Of a stretch of 64,000 nt of DNA, positions 1 to 7,527 are shown piece after piece (the stretch's first letter is position 1; every line of letters begins with the position of its first letter). The position numbers and the translations under genes were made by a program. Source of the stretch: Flavobacterium sp. CFS9 (GTDB taxonomy: Bacteria > Bacteroidota > Bacteroidia > Flavobacteriales > Flavobacteriaceae); contig NZ_AP031573.1 in the NCBI RefSeq assembly GCF_041154745.1, positions 434,001 through 498,000 of the forward strand. Reading direction: 5' to 3'. The notes beneath the pieces were generated by a model, which saw only the letters and a program-made list of their open reading frames with translations, was not told the DNA's origin and made no database searches.

Positions 1-1397
1 TCCTGTATTTTTCCATCTGAAAACTTTGTTTTATTTTCATCATAATACAATCCGATTGTACCAACTCCACCATGCCTGTACTTTGCAACAATAAACTCAG
101 TATTACAATCAATATCCAACACTTCGTCATCAACTTCTAAACCATAGTAAGCAGAACGATAGATAAAACACACAGCGTCTGCATCCTGCTCAATATCACC
201 ACTCTCTTTTAAATGATGCAGCGCGGGTCTCTTATAAGCAGTCTTTTCAACTTCACGAGATAGTTGCGCTAAACCGATAACAGTTATACCTAATTCTTTT
301 GCAATAGCTTTTAATCCATTAGAGATCTTACCAACACGAATTCTAATATCTTCACTACCATCACTACCAGCTAATTGAATATAATCTACGATAAGCATCT
401 TAATATCATGCTTACGCTTATATAACCTTGCTTTTCTTTTAATCTCACCAATAGTCAAAGCTGGTCTATCATCAATAAATATTGGCAATCCCCTTAGTTC
501 ATTTACAGTTTTCAATAAACCTTGAAAGTACTCAGCCTTTTCAAATCCAGTTTTAGTTAATTGATTTAAATGGAAATTACTTTCATTCGCAATAGTTCTA
601 GTAGCCAACTGTTCAGTACTCATTTCAAGTGATATAAAACCCACTGCACTTCCAGACTTAGCCGCACCAAGCATAGTATTTGTTACAAATGCTGTTTTAC
701 CCATTCCAGGACGTGCTCCAACAACAATAAAATCAGTCGGTTGCCAACCTCCAAAATGTTTGTTTAATTTTTTAAATCCAGTATCAACACCAGTCAAACT
801 GCTATCGCTATCAGTCAACATCTTCACACGATCTACAGCCGCATTTAAAGCATCTGCATAAGTCATTTCAGACCTTCCTTTGTCAACAATTTCATTAACT
901 TTTGATGTTTCAACATCCATGTAGTCAAACAATTGAAAAACATCTGAATCAGAATCATAAGCCAATTCAATTATCGATGATGCAACTTCAATAGCTTTTC
1001 TTTTCATGTACATTTGCAAAACAACTCTTGCATGATATTCGATATGTGCAGACGAAGCTATTTTTTGAGTTAAACCAATTAAATAATAATCACCACCGGC
1101 AATATCCAAACTCTTTTTTTTCTTTAACTGACTTGATACTGTTAATAAATCAATAGGTTGTGAAGTTTCAGAAAGTTCAATTATTGCTTCAAAAATCACC
1201 TTATGAGAATCTTTATAAAAAACTTCCGAATTATTAAACACCTGCAACAATTCATCAATACCTCTAACATCCACCATCAAAGCCCCTAAAATTGCCTCCT
1301 CCAAATCAATTGCCTGAGGAGGCAGTTTTCCTTTTTCCAACGAAATAATTTTCGTGAGCTGAACAGGATTAACTTTATATTTTTTTTCAGTATTCAT
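1..1397 (-). CDS. dnaB: Replicative DNA helicase DnaB (partial, C-terminus beyond window)
   Basis: Hexameric helicase that unwinds DNA at the replication fork; here probably the phage's own copy. About 465 codons are visible from the ATG at 1397-1395. The N-terminal helical domain begins with a stretch reading PPQAIDLEEAILGALM, and the RecA-like ATPase domain carries the Walker A motif GARPGMGKT near residue 225 and a VDYIQL Walker B-type segment further on. The start overlaps the stop of the upstream initiator gene by one base (TAATG), which points to translational coupling. Family assignment is secure; a phage rather than chromosomal role is inferred from its neighbours. Confidence 0.93.
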   Translation of the reverse strand, partial: MNTEKKYKVNPVQLTKIISLEKGKLPPQAIDLEEAILGALMVDVRGIDELLQVFNNSEVFYKDSHKVIFEAIIELSETSQPIDLLTVSSQLKKKKSLDIAGGDYYLIGLTQKIASSAHIEYHARVVLQMYMKRKAIEVASSIIELAYDSDSDVFQLFDYMDVETSKVNEIVDKGRSEMTYADALNAAVDRVKMLTDSDSSLTGVDTGFKKLNKHFGGWQPTDFIVVGARPGMGKTAFVTNTMLGAAKSGSAVGFISLEMSTEQLATRTIANESNFHLNQLTKTGFEKAEYFQGLLKTVNELRGLPIFIDDRPALTIGEIKRKARLYKRKHDIKMLIVDYIQLAGSDGSEDIRIRVGKISNGLKAIAKELGITVIGLAQLSREVEKTAYKRPALHHLKESGDIEQDADAVCFIYRSAYYGLEVDDEVLDIDCNTEFIVAKYRHGGVGTIGLYYDENKTKFSDGKIQ

Positions 1398-2104
1398 TAC
1401 GATATTCTTTTTCTGGAAGGAGAAACAATCTCTAAATCTTCTTTTCGCAATTGCTTAACAGGCTTTTTCATATTTTCAACATAATTTATAGCAAACCTTG
1501 TCAACCTTGCATTAATTATTTTTGTTGTAAACTCCAAAGACTCTTCATCAACTTTCAGATTAAAAAGTTCTTTAAATTTCCCCCACTCAGTTACATCAAA
1601 TTCTTTTCTAAACCTCATTTGAAAAACTTCCCAATCAGAAGGACAATTTTTTTCAAAAAAAGCGAGAGCAGTTTCCTCTATTTCCTTATTACTATTATCT
1701 TTCTTGCTTATATCTTTCTTACTAATATTTACCGATTTTCCAATAGTTGGATTTTCCAACATTGGATTTTCCAATAGTTGGTTTTCCAATGGTTGGAAAT
1801 AGGAAATTGGTTTTTGATTGTTAGCATCAAAATAAAGGTGATAATCGACCACAAAACCGTTACCAGATTGTTGCTTTTTTCTTACCAAATAACCTAATAA
1901 TTCCAACTCTTTTAAACCTTCAGAAATAGCCGATTTTGACTCTTTACACTGAAATGCAATTTTATCCACCGAGAAATTCCAACCCTCAGGCTTAGACTGC
2001 ATAAAGGCAAACAAACCCTTTGCTTTTAACGATACTGTATTATCGTTTAACAACGTATTCGGAACCATTCCATACGGAACGTTTTGTTTGGTTAGTTTTG
2101 CCAT
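1397..2104 (-). CDS. Phage replication initiator-like winged-helix protein
   Basis: A 235-aa protein whose first ~95 residues look like the helix-turn-helix domain of phage replisome-organiser proteins (motif SLKAKGLFAFMQSKPEGWNF, then a recognition-helix-like region ESKSAISEGLKELELLGYL). Residues ~103-122 are encoded by a tandem repeat (LENQLLENPMLENPTIG) whose DNA consists of four CCAA-TTGG inverted units. The C-terminal part resembles the helicase-loading half of such proteins only by position. It lies directly upstream of dnaB with a one-base overlap, the usual initiator-helicase order of phages. Likely role: bind its own internal repeats and load DnaB. Function is inferred from domain look and context. 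Confidence 0.7.
   Translation of the reverse strand: MAKLTKQNVPYGMVPNTLLNDNTVSLKAKGLFAFMQSKPEGWNFSVDKIAFQCKESKSAISEGLKELELLGYLVRKKQQSGNGFVVDYHLYFDANNQKPISYFQPLENQLLENPMLENPTIGKSVNISKKDISKKDNSNKEIEETALAFFEKNCPSDWEVFQMRFRKEFDVTEWGKFKELFNLKVDEESLEFTTKIINARLTRFAINYVENMKKPVKQLRKEDLEIVSPSRKRIS
1736..1796 (-). repeat. Iteron array inside the initiator gene, candidate prophage replication origin
   Basis: Four 15-16-bp units starting at 1736, 1752, 1767 and 1782 each consist of TTTT followed by CCAA-N2-3-TTGG. Three contain CCAA-NNN-TTGG and the second CCAA-CA-TTGG. Each unit is a direct repeat of the next and internally an inverted repeat. Origins made of iterons inside the initiator gene are known for lambdoid O genes and several Gram-positive phages; use here is inferred. 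Confidence 0.65.
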
Positions 2105-2112
2105 AAAACCAC

Positions 2113-2568
2113 TTATTTACCTTGAAATATTTTAATCAAATTCACTCGACTATTTTCCATACCAATAGCGGTTTGAGCTACAGATGTAAGCATCTTTGCT
2201 TTTGTCTCTAAAAACGATATATCTTCATTGGTTGCATTGTCAATCTGACCAATCAAAACATCAAAAGACACATTCAATTTTTGATATGTACTCGACATTT
2301 CTGGAACAAAAACAGTAGGCTGTTTTACCAGCAATTCAGTAGGCATAAAAGTTTGTTTTTCAGGAATACTATTCGTATCAAAACAATTCTTTTCTACTTT
2401 TTCATAGAAATCTACAAAACGATCCATCGGAACCTGAATTGTTTCTTTGTTTGTCAATATCATGATATTAGAAACAACCTTTTTACAGCTTTGAAAACAA
2501 TATTTTTTGCCATTGTGAGAAAAAGTTTTCCCAGTCAGCAATACGGTTAATTTTTCAATTACGTCCAT
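2113..2568 (-). CDS. Phage early protein of unknown function (151 aa)
   Basis: No family recognised. The N-terminal third is beta-rich and rather basic (GKTFSHNGKKYCFQSCKK) and the C-terminal half is helical (SFDVLIGQIDNATNEDISFLETKAKMLTSVAQTAIGMENSRVNLIKIF). No signal peptide or membrane segment is visible. It overlaps the HNH gene upstream by 14 bases and ends 8 bases before the initiator gene, so it is cotranscribed with the replication genes. A role connected with DNA replication or its regulation is a guess from position only. Confidence 0.75.
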   Translation of the reverse strand: MDVIEKLTVLLTGKTFSHNGKKYCFQSCKKVVSNIMILTNKETIQVPMDRFVDFYEKVEKNCFDTNSIPEKQTFMPTELLVKQPTVFVPEMSSTYQKLNVSFDVLIGQIDNATNEDISFLETKAKMLTSVAQTAIGMENSRVNLIKIFQGK

Positions 2569-3280
2569 TTAATCTTTTCTTTTTAATTAATAATTTTCTT
2601 CTCAAATCAACTAGATTTGGCATTTCTTCAATAATTTTATTTACAGCTTCAGGCTCTTTTATACCTATAAACCTTTTTACGATAGACGTATCGCACATAC
2701 TATTTTGAAGCAAATTTTCTTTCCGTGTCTTCAGAACTAAATTTTCAGGCTCAAAATTCCGATTATCACCATCTAAAAACTCAACAATCATCCCTTTAGG
2801 TATTGATCCGTAATTTTGCTCATAAACAATCCTATGCTTAAACTCAAAATTTTTATTGTTTGATTTGCCATTTTTAAGATGCCTTACTTTAACTTCTATA
2901 TATCCATCTTTAGAAAGCCTTTCATAACCAATAGACTGAGTATTATGAGGGTCAGAACCTTTTTTAAATTGTGTTTTTTTTGTATTTTCAATTTTTTCAG
3001 GAGACATGTAATCCTTTTGCTTTAAACCCTTATTCCAACCTGGTTGATTTTGCTTAAAACGAGTATCAAAACCGATGTCATTATCCTTAGAAATACGTCC
3101 AGACATTGGACTTTTCATAAAAGCATCACTTTTATGCAGACCTAATTTTGAAGCCTGTCCAGCAATTCCGGAGACAGTTCTATTAGGCAATAATTCAATA
3201 AGATCAATTGTCGGTTTATCTGGATAATTCTGAATCATAATTTCAGTTTCTTCAGTAGTCCAAAATTTTCTCATAAACAT
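2555..3280 (-). CDS. HNH-type homing endonuclease-like protein
   Basis: About 241 aa. The N-terminus (FWTTEETEIMIQNYPDKPT) looks like a SANT/Myb-like DNA-binding helix set, and residues ~115-185 have the HNH_3 layout: HRIVYEQNYGSIPKGMIVEF, then LDGDNRN and ENLVLKTRKENL. Where many HNH proteins have D-H before the xDG turn this one has E-F, so the catalytic histidine cannot be placed confidently. The gene overlaps its upstream neighbour; in-frame ATGs exist at 3310, 3280 and 3274, and one of the latter two is preferred because the fold begins there. It could be a free-standing homing endonuclease or a nicking enzyme. Confidence 0.65.
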   Translation of the reverse strand: MFMRKFWTTEETEIMIQNYPDKPTIDLIELLPNRTVSGIAGQASKLGLHKSDAFMKSPMSGRISKDNDIGFDTRFKQNQPGWNKGLKQKDYMSPEKIENTKKTQFKKGSDPHNTQSIGYERLSKDGYIEVKVRHLKNGKSNNKNFEFKHRIVYEQNYGSIPKGMIVEFLDGDNRNFEPENLVLKTRKENLLQNSMCDTSIVKRFIGIKEPEAVNKIIEEMPNLVDLRRKLLIKKKRLNGRN

Positions 3281-3548
3281 TCTTAATTTTAATTTCAAAC
3301 CCAGGTACAACTTTCAACATCCACTCAATTTCCTTTACTACAGCGGGGACATACAACCATGAAATTTGATAATAAGCCCCAATAACACGAGTACTGTAAT
3401 TTTTGGTTTTTGAGATAATAAAAACAGCCACTTTTTTCACCAACGAGTCACGAAGCCTTACTATTTCAGAACGCTCACAGCCAAATTCTAAACTGATAGC
3501 TAATTCTAATTTTTCCGCATATTCATCATCAAAAGCGACTGTTTTCAT
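3252..3548 (-). CDS. Small phage protein, possible DnaA domain IV-like helix-turn-helix
   Basis: 98 aa, not recognised with confidence. The central part (KTKNYSTRVIGAYYQISWLY followed by PAVVKEIEWMLKV) is spaced like the helix-turn-helix of DnaA domain IV, which binds DnaA boxes, but the signature residues are not conserved enough to claim homology. It is cytosolic by appearance. Its 3' end overlaps the HNH gene start and it follows the 236-aa gene by 10 bases, so it belongs to the early operon. Alternative: any small DNA-binding phage protein. Confidence 0.6.
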   Translation of the reverse strand: MKTVAFDDEYAEKLELAISLEFGCERSEIVRLRDSLVKKVAVFIISKTKNYSTRVIGAYYQISWLYVPAVVKEIEWMLKVVPGFEIKIKNVYEKILDY

Positions 3549-3558
3549 ATCTTAAGTT

Positions 3559-4269
3559 TTAATATTCAAAAACCTTTAATTCAGGATGTAATGCTTTAAT
3601 TTGATTCAATTGATTATCTAAAACTTTTTTAGACTCCAAATCGATAAATTCTTTCAAATCAGGAGAAATCAAAGAGCAGCTAAAATCAGCAGTGATGTTT
3701 ATTTCAACTTCAAGACGCTGTTTTTCCTGCCCAACAAAAACAGGCAGCTCTAAGAAAAAACCAGTAGGAATATTTGATTCCACAACCTGATTAATCAACG
3801 CACGTTTATTACCACGTTCATCTGTTTTCGCTTCAAGGTCACGATTTACCTTTCCTTCAAAATTTCTAAGCTCAGCAACCAATTTCATTGCATAATCTTT
3901 GTTTTCGAAGTAATGACGATTCATTTTTATGAAATCAGCCAAATCAAAAGTGCTGTAAGATTTTCCGGAATTTATGTTGAATTTTTCTAAATCTGGATGA
4001 AGTTTTAACGAACCTTCAATTACATCTGGATTACGCTCACGTGCATCGTATAGTAATTTTAAATACAATTTATCATAACAAAATTCAAGTTTAGAATGTT
4101 CAATAATTTCAGCACTCACAACTTTTTTAGACAAGTATTCTAAAGCAGAATTAATCGAACCCCCTTTTACTTCAATAGCTTTTTTATGATAAACAGGCTC
4201 TGCCGTTCCATTTAGAATTGTCAATTCTTTAACCCCGTTTTCAACTGTAATTTTCAAATTTTCACTCAT
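3559..4269 (-). CDS. Phage protein, possibly DUF2303-like (236 aa)
   Basis: A soluble protein without signal or membrane segments. The C-terminal third (FFLELPVFVGQEKQRLEVEI...) with a following ISPDLKEFID stretch recalls DUF2303 proteins of prophages, which end in a similar fold of unknown function; this match is from memory of the family pattern and needs a profile search. It starts two bases after the stop of the 139-aa gene upstream, so the two are probably translated together. It sits between the DGR and the replication genes. Confidence 0.65.
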   Translation of the reverse strand: MSENLKITVENGVKELTILNGTAEPVYHKKAIEVKGGSINSALEYLSKKVVSAEIIEHSKLEFCYDKLYLKLLYDARERNPDVIEGSLKLHPDLEKFNINSGKSYSTFDLADFIKMNRHYFENKDYAMKLVAELRNFEGKVNRDLEAKTDERGNKRALINQVVESNIPTGFFLELPVFVGQEKQRLEVEINITADFSCSLISPDLKEFIDLESKKVLDNQLNQIKALHPELKVFEY

Positions 4270-4271
4270 GA

Positions 4272-4691
4272 TTACTCAGCTTTTCTTAAATGATCTGTTA
4301 TACTATATTGTTTTTCATCTGGTCGAAGTTCTCTCTCAAATACCAGTACTCCATCTTTTGAGTAGTAACCCATTTTCTCCTCTCTCAAATCTTTCAGCAA
4401 AAAGACCTTTTCCCTAACTTCCTCAACCTGTGTTCGAATCATTTGTAAATTCTTAACAATTTGCTGTTTGATTGGCTTTACTTCAGACTTAAAAACTTCT
4501 TTCGCAATTTTTAACTCCTGTTCAGCCCGATCCACAATTATCATATCCTGAGACAATCCAGATTGCAGTTCCTGAATTTCTCCAACTGTCAATTCACGTG
4601 GATACGAAAAATCTTCCATCTTATCGGCAACGCTTTTCAATTGTTCTAAACGATTTTCAGGACTTTCATTTTGTAAAATCTTTTTCTCCAT
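4272..4691 (-). CDS. Coiled-coil phage protein of unknown function (139 aa)
   Basis: Residues ~30-105 are strongly helical and charged, with heptad-like spacing (EQELKIAKEVFKSEVKPIKQ and QVEEVREKVFLLKDLREEKM), suggesting a coiled coil. The C-terminus holds a short beta-like piece (DGVLVFERELRPDEKQYSIT). No known domain is recognised. Because it is helical and near the reverse transcriptase I asked whether it could be the DGR accessory protein Avd, but it is two genes away and lacks the basic four-helix pattern expected of Avd, so I do not assign it. Confidence 0.7.
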   Translation of the reverse strand: MEKKILQNESPENRLEQLKSVADKMEDFSYPRELTVGEIQELQSGLSQDMIIVDRAEQELKIAKEVFKSEVKPIKQQIVKNLQMIRTQVEEVREKVFLLKDLREEKMGYYSKDGVLVFERELRPDEKQYSITDHLRKAE

Positions 4692-4702
4692 ACTTAATTT
4701 AT

Positions 4703-4999
4703 TTACGCAAACTCTAAATGTTCGCCATTTTTAATAATCTTAGTTTTAAAAGGAAAACCGTCTTTAGGCACTTTTTCAATCATTTGAATCAAATATTTAC
4801 CACCCGTAAAAACAACTCTATCCTCGTCACGGTATTCTATTTGCATATCCAAACGATCTCCACGATTCTCAAATTTTGACGGTTGAATTTTATAACCTTT
4901 TACGACTATCTCCTTATCTAAAATCTTAGCTGTATTTATTTTTTCACCGACAAAATTTTCTATTACCGGAGTTATTTCGAAATCTTTAAAACTTTTCAT
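4703..4999 (-). CDS. Small phage protein overlapping the reverse transcriptase gene (98 aa)
   Basis: Unrecognised, mostly beta-rich protein with a basic N-terminal half (KILDKEIVVKGYKIQPSKFE) and the pattern VFTGGKYLIQMIEKVPKDGF in the second half. No signal or membrane segment. Its start overlaps the last 14 bases of the reverse transcriptase gene, which places it next in the same transcript. It could be a DNA-associated accessory protein of the phage; whether it helps the DGR is unknown. Confidence 0.65.
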   Translation of the reverse strand: MKSFKDFEITPVIENFVGEKINTAKILDKEIVVKGYKIQPSKFENRGDRLDMQIEYRDEDRVVFTGGKYLIQMIEKVPKDGFPFKTKIIKNGEHLEFA

Positions 5000-5948
5000 C
5001 TGGTATTAATTTTTTAATTAGGTGTTTTGAATTGCAATGTTTTGCCCAACCCCAATAGGCTGCCAGAACACTCCTATCCTTATTTTTTGACACTGCTTTT
5101 GCAAATCGTTTCTTAATTGACTTTCGAAGCAAGACATACTCATGATAAAACCTATAACCTAAAAAATCGATCCCTCTCTCACTAACAGGAAACACCTGGT
5201 AGTTTTCCTTGACATCAAGCTTTAATTTTTCGCTCAAATACACTTTAATTTCTCCTAAAAGAGAATGCAGATACTTTTTATTACCCGACAGAATCACAAT
5301 ATCATCTGCATATCGGAAATAGTACTTAACTTTTTTATTCTCTTTTATCCAGTGATCAAATCCGGTCAAAAAGTAGTTAGCGAAATACTGACTTAAATAG
5401 TTACCTATCGGTAAACCATCGGCACTGTCAATAATTTCATCCAACAACCAAATAAGATCCTGATCTTTAATTTTTCTTCTCAGAAGCATTTTTAAAACAT
5501 CATGATCAATATTTGGATAGAACTTTTTGATATCCAGTTTCAAACAGTACTTAGTACCTGGAACATCTTTCAAAGTGAGCTTCAATTTATCAGATGCAGC
5601 ATGTATTCCTTTTCCCTTTATGCAGCTGTAAGTATCAGTCGTAAAAACCGACACAAACAGTTTCTCAAGATGTATCATTATTGCATGATGCATTATTCTG
5701 TCAGGAAAATATGGAAGCTTGTAAACATCCCTTTCTTTTGGCTCAAACACTTTGAAAACTTGGTATTCAGAAGTTTTATAGGTTTTGCTTTTCAGCATTT
5801 TATGAAGCTTCAAAATATCAGCTTCTTTATTCTGATTATGCAACACAACCCCATATTGCTTCTGTTTACCTTTTTGAGCAACTTCATCAGCTTTTCTAAG
5901 ATTTTCTAAGCTTATTATCTTTTCGTATAAATTACTTACTCTTTTCAT
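4986..5948 (-). CDS. DGR-type reverse transcriptase
   Basis: A 320-aa reverse transcriptase that should copy the adjacent template repeat with adenine-specific errors. With the ATG at 5948 it has LDIKKFYPNI (~residue 139), the DGR-typical GLPIGNYLSQYFANYF (~178, where group II introns have QG...SP), FRYADDIVIL with the catalytic YADD (~213), and a late IDFLGYRF segment (~260). No maturase or endonuclease domain is present, as expected for DGRs. The reading frame stays open up to 6032, but that extension is not RT-like and lies between the template repeat and the RT. Order on the transcript is variable genes, template repeat, RT, which is classical. Confidence 0.93.
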   Translation of the reverse strand: MKRVSNLYEKIISLENLRKADEVAQKGKQKQYGVVLHNQNKEADILKLHKMLKSKTYKTSEYQVFKVFEPKERDVYKLPYFPDRIMHHAIMIHLEKLFVSVFTTDTYSCIKGKGIHAASDKLKLTLKDVPGTKYCLKLDIKKFYPNIDHDVLKMLLRRKIKDQDLIWLLDEIIDSADGLPIGNYLSQYFANYFLTGFDHWIKENKKVKYYFRYADDIVILSGNKKYLHSLLGEIKVYLSEKLKLDVKENYQVFPVSERGIDFLGYRFYHEYVLLRKSIKKRFAKAVSKNKDRSVLAAYWGWAKHCNSKHLIKKLIPDEKF

Positions 5949-6054
5949 GCCTTGCTTAAACAGGTCGTTTTCCCATAAGTACCAACGCCCTTTTAATTGT
6001 GTGATTTTTTGCCATGCTGGCAAGGTTTGCAATGATTAAATATCTTCTTTGCTC

Positions 6055-6129
6055 GGTGGGAGCTGACATTCGAATTCGTATTCCAGTTATCGTAGTTGTT
6101 GTACGAAAACCCGACACCCGAAGGAGAAC
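6055..6129 (-). repeat. DGR template repeat (TR)
   Basis: 75 bp lying between the last variable gene and the reverse transcriptase, on the same strand. It matches all three variable repeats over its full length; nearly every difference falls at an adenine of this strand. Read in the frame used by the variable genes it would give YNNYDNWNTNSNV, rich in AAY codons, the hallmark of DGR templates. It lies outside any convincing gene. Confidence 0.93.
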
Positions 6130-6159
6130 TGTCAGCAACTCACTGCACAACCTGTTACT

Positions 6160-6537
6160 TTATTTCACTTCCCTTTCATAAACCATGAATGCTTTATAAA
6201 GATCTTCATGATTGTCAAAAACTCGTTTTGCGACTTCTCTTGATTCAGAAACAAGGCGGGAGCCGACAGCCGAATACGTAACCCGGTCACCGTAGCCGGC
6301 GTACGAAAACCCGACACCCGAAGGAGAACCCATTTCGGCAATAGGAAAATATTTATACTGATCATAATTTGTAAAATCAGGCTTGAAATTCGGATTATGA
6401 TAATCAGTTGCAACCATCAATTTTGCGATTGCCTTGACAGCTTCAACATGTCTCTCAGGAATTCCCGTTACAACTATTGCATTGACGTCTAAATTTTCAC
6501 TTTCGAAGATTTCTTCGATTGATGCATTTTTTTTCAT
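6160..6537 (-). CDS. DGR variable protein 1 (C-type lectin-like, 125 aa)
   Basis: Short target protein of the retroelement. The variable segment covers residues ~70-94: an invariant GSPSGVGFS, then residues that differ among the three paralogues, then VGSRL. After it comes SESREVAKRVFDNHEDLYKAF, the helix that closes this kind of C-type lectin fold in DGR proteins. A DQYKYFPIAEMGSPSG lead-in precedes the variable part. The N-terminal half is shorter and different from the other two targets. No signal peptide, membrane segment or phage-fibre domain is seen. The variable repeat contains one base change that is not at a template adenine. Confidence 0.88.
   Translation of the reverse strand: MKKNASIEEIFESENLDVNAIVVTGIPERHVEAVKAIAKLMVATDYHNPNFKPDFTNYDQYKYFPIAEMGSPSGVGFSYAGYGDRVTYSAVGSRLVSESREVAKRVFDNHEDLYKAFMVYEREVK
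6255..6329 (-). repeat. DGR variable repeat 1
   Basis: 75-bp copy of the template with 14 differences by hand alignment. Thirteen are at template adenines; one is T to C on the coding strand and turns a tryptophan codon into arginine. It shares with the other two copies the conserved 3' sequence GTCGGCTCCCGCCTTG (coding strand), which extends two bases past the TR match. Confidence 0.92.
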
Positions 6538-6548
6538 GATAATTGGTT

Positions 6549-7031
6549 TTATGTAGTTCTTGATTTTTGGTACTCTGGTAAAAATTTCTTTACTGCATCC
6601 AACAGATTCAGTTTAGCATCAGGACCGACAAATACAAGGCGGGAGCCGACACCCGAATACGCATTCCAGCCAACGTAGTCGGCGCACGAAAACCCGACAC
6701 CCGAAGGAGAACCCATTTTGAAATAAGCAAAATACTTATACTCATCTTCATTGGTCCAATCAGGAAACCTACTTTCATTATATGCCGCAACAATAAGAAC
6801 CTCTAAAGCCTGCCCGATCTCATGATCTGCGAATCCATCCCACTTACGATAAAAATCTGCTTCAGTAGTATAGTTCAATTCAAAAACATCCTGAATCGTT
6901 TGGATTCTTTCTCTGATATTTTTTACAAACACTTTTTTACCAAATAGGTTTTCAAGCATTGTTTTCTGTTTAGGCGTAGCCTGGCCATGTGCTCTTACAG
7001 CATCCGTTTTATTTATCTGAATTGTTTCCAT
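6549..7031 (-). CDS. DGR variable protein 2 (160 aa)
   Basis: A paralogue of variable protein 3 along its whole length. The N-terminal ~50 residues (METIQINKTDAVRAHGQATP... KTMLENLFGKKVFVKNIRER) form a conserved helical region, followed by a linker and the lectin-like domain with NEDEYKYFAYFKMGSPSG and the variable segment at ~107-131 (CADYVGWNAYSG). The last helix after VGSRL is less conserved (LNLLDAVKKFLPEYQ). It is predicted to be cytoplasmic. It starts right after the stop of variable protein 3, with one base between, so the targets are translated as a unit. Confidence 0.9.
   Translation of the reverse strand: METIQINKTDAVRAHGQATPKQKTMLENLFGKKVFVKNIRERIQTIQDVFELNYTTEADFYRKWDGFADHEIGQALEVLIVAAYNESRFPDWTNEDEYKYFAYFKMGSPSGVGFSCADYVGWNAYSGVGSRLVFVGPDAKLNLLDAVKKFLPEYQKSRTT
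6638..6712 (-). repeat. DGR variable repeat 2
   Basis: 75-bp copy of the template with 13 differences by hand alignment, all at adenines of the template strand. The tryptophan codon that is changed in repeat 1 is intact here. Confidence 0.93.
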
Positions 7032-7032
7032 A

Positions 7033-7518
7033 TTAAGCAGATTCAGTTATCATTAATGGTTTGTAAATTTCCTGCTCGAAAAGCTTTCCGGCATACTCAG
7101 CCAAATCACTTGATTTAAATGCAAGGCGGGAGCCGACAAGCGAACGCGCACTCCAGCGATCGCAGTCGTAGTACGAAAACCCGACACCCGAAGGAGAACC
7201 CATTTTGAAATAAGCAAAATACTTATACTCATCTTCATTGGTCCAATCAGGAATCCAGCCCTCATTGAATAATTTCGCCACAAGTTTTGCTTTTCTGTAA
7301 GCAACTTCATCAGATTCCAATCCATGACACGATAAATCAAAATCAGATTTCACAATATTCAGTTCTGAAAGAACATCATCAAACGACTTGATTCTTTCTT
7401 TGATTGATTTTAAGAAAACAGCTTTTCCCAGCAAGTTTTCAAGAAGCGATTTCCCTTTTGTGGTAGCTTCATCATGCGCTTTAATCGCATCTTTTTTGTT
7501 GATTTGTAATGTTTCCAT
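7033..7518 (-). CDS. DGR variable protein 3 (161 aa)
   Basis: First target in the transcript. Same architecture as variable protein 2: N-terminal METLQINKKDAIKAHDEATT region with the LLENLLGKAVFLKSIKERI helix pair, then NEDEYKYFAYFKMGSPSG and the variable segment at ~107-131 (YYDCDRWSARSL). The ending FKSSDLAEYAGKLFEQEIYK is the typical terminal helix of DGR lectin-fold proteins from Bacteroidota. No export signal or fibre domain is present. In this family the diversified face normally binds a ligand; the ligand here is unknown. Confidence 0.92.
   Translation of the reverse strand: METLQINKKDAIKAHDEATTKGKSLLENLLGKAVFLKSIKERIKSFDDVLSELNIVKSDFDLSCHGLESDEVAYRKAKLVAKLFNEGWIPDWTNEDEYKYFAYFKMGSPSGVGFSYYDCDRWSARSLVGSRLAFKSSDLAEYAGKLFEQEIYKPLMITESA
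7125..7199 (-). repeat. DGR variable repeat 3
   Basis: 75-bp copy of the template with 13 differences by hand alignment, all at template adenines. Most of its randomised positions hold different bases from the other two copies, so the three copies appear independently diversified. Confidence 0.93.
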
Positions 7519-7527
7519 AGTTTATAT

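Noticed and set aside
4272..4691. Helical protein as DGR accessory factor Avd
   Set aside because: It is two genes away from the RT, lacks the basic four-helix character of Avd and looks like a long coiled coil.
5956..6150. 64-codon frame across the template repeat
   Set aside because: It shares its pattern with other-frame shadows over the three variable repeats and does not use the frame in which targets are translated; the DNA is explained by the template.
6608..6793. Short frames rich in VLLRVSGFR over each variable repeat
   Set aside because: They are the alternate reading of the same 75-bp repeats and lie within the target genes.
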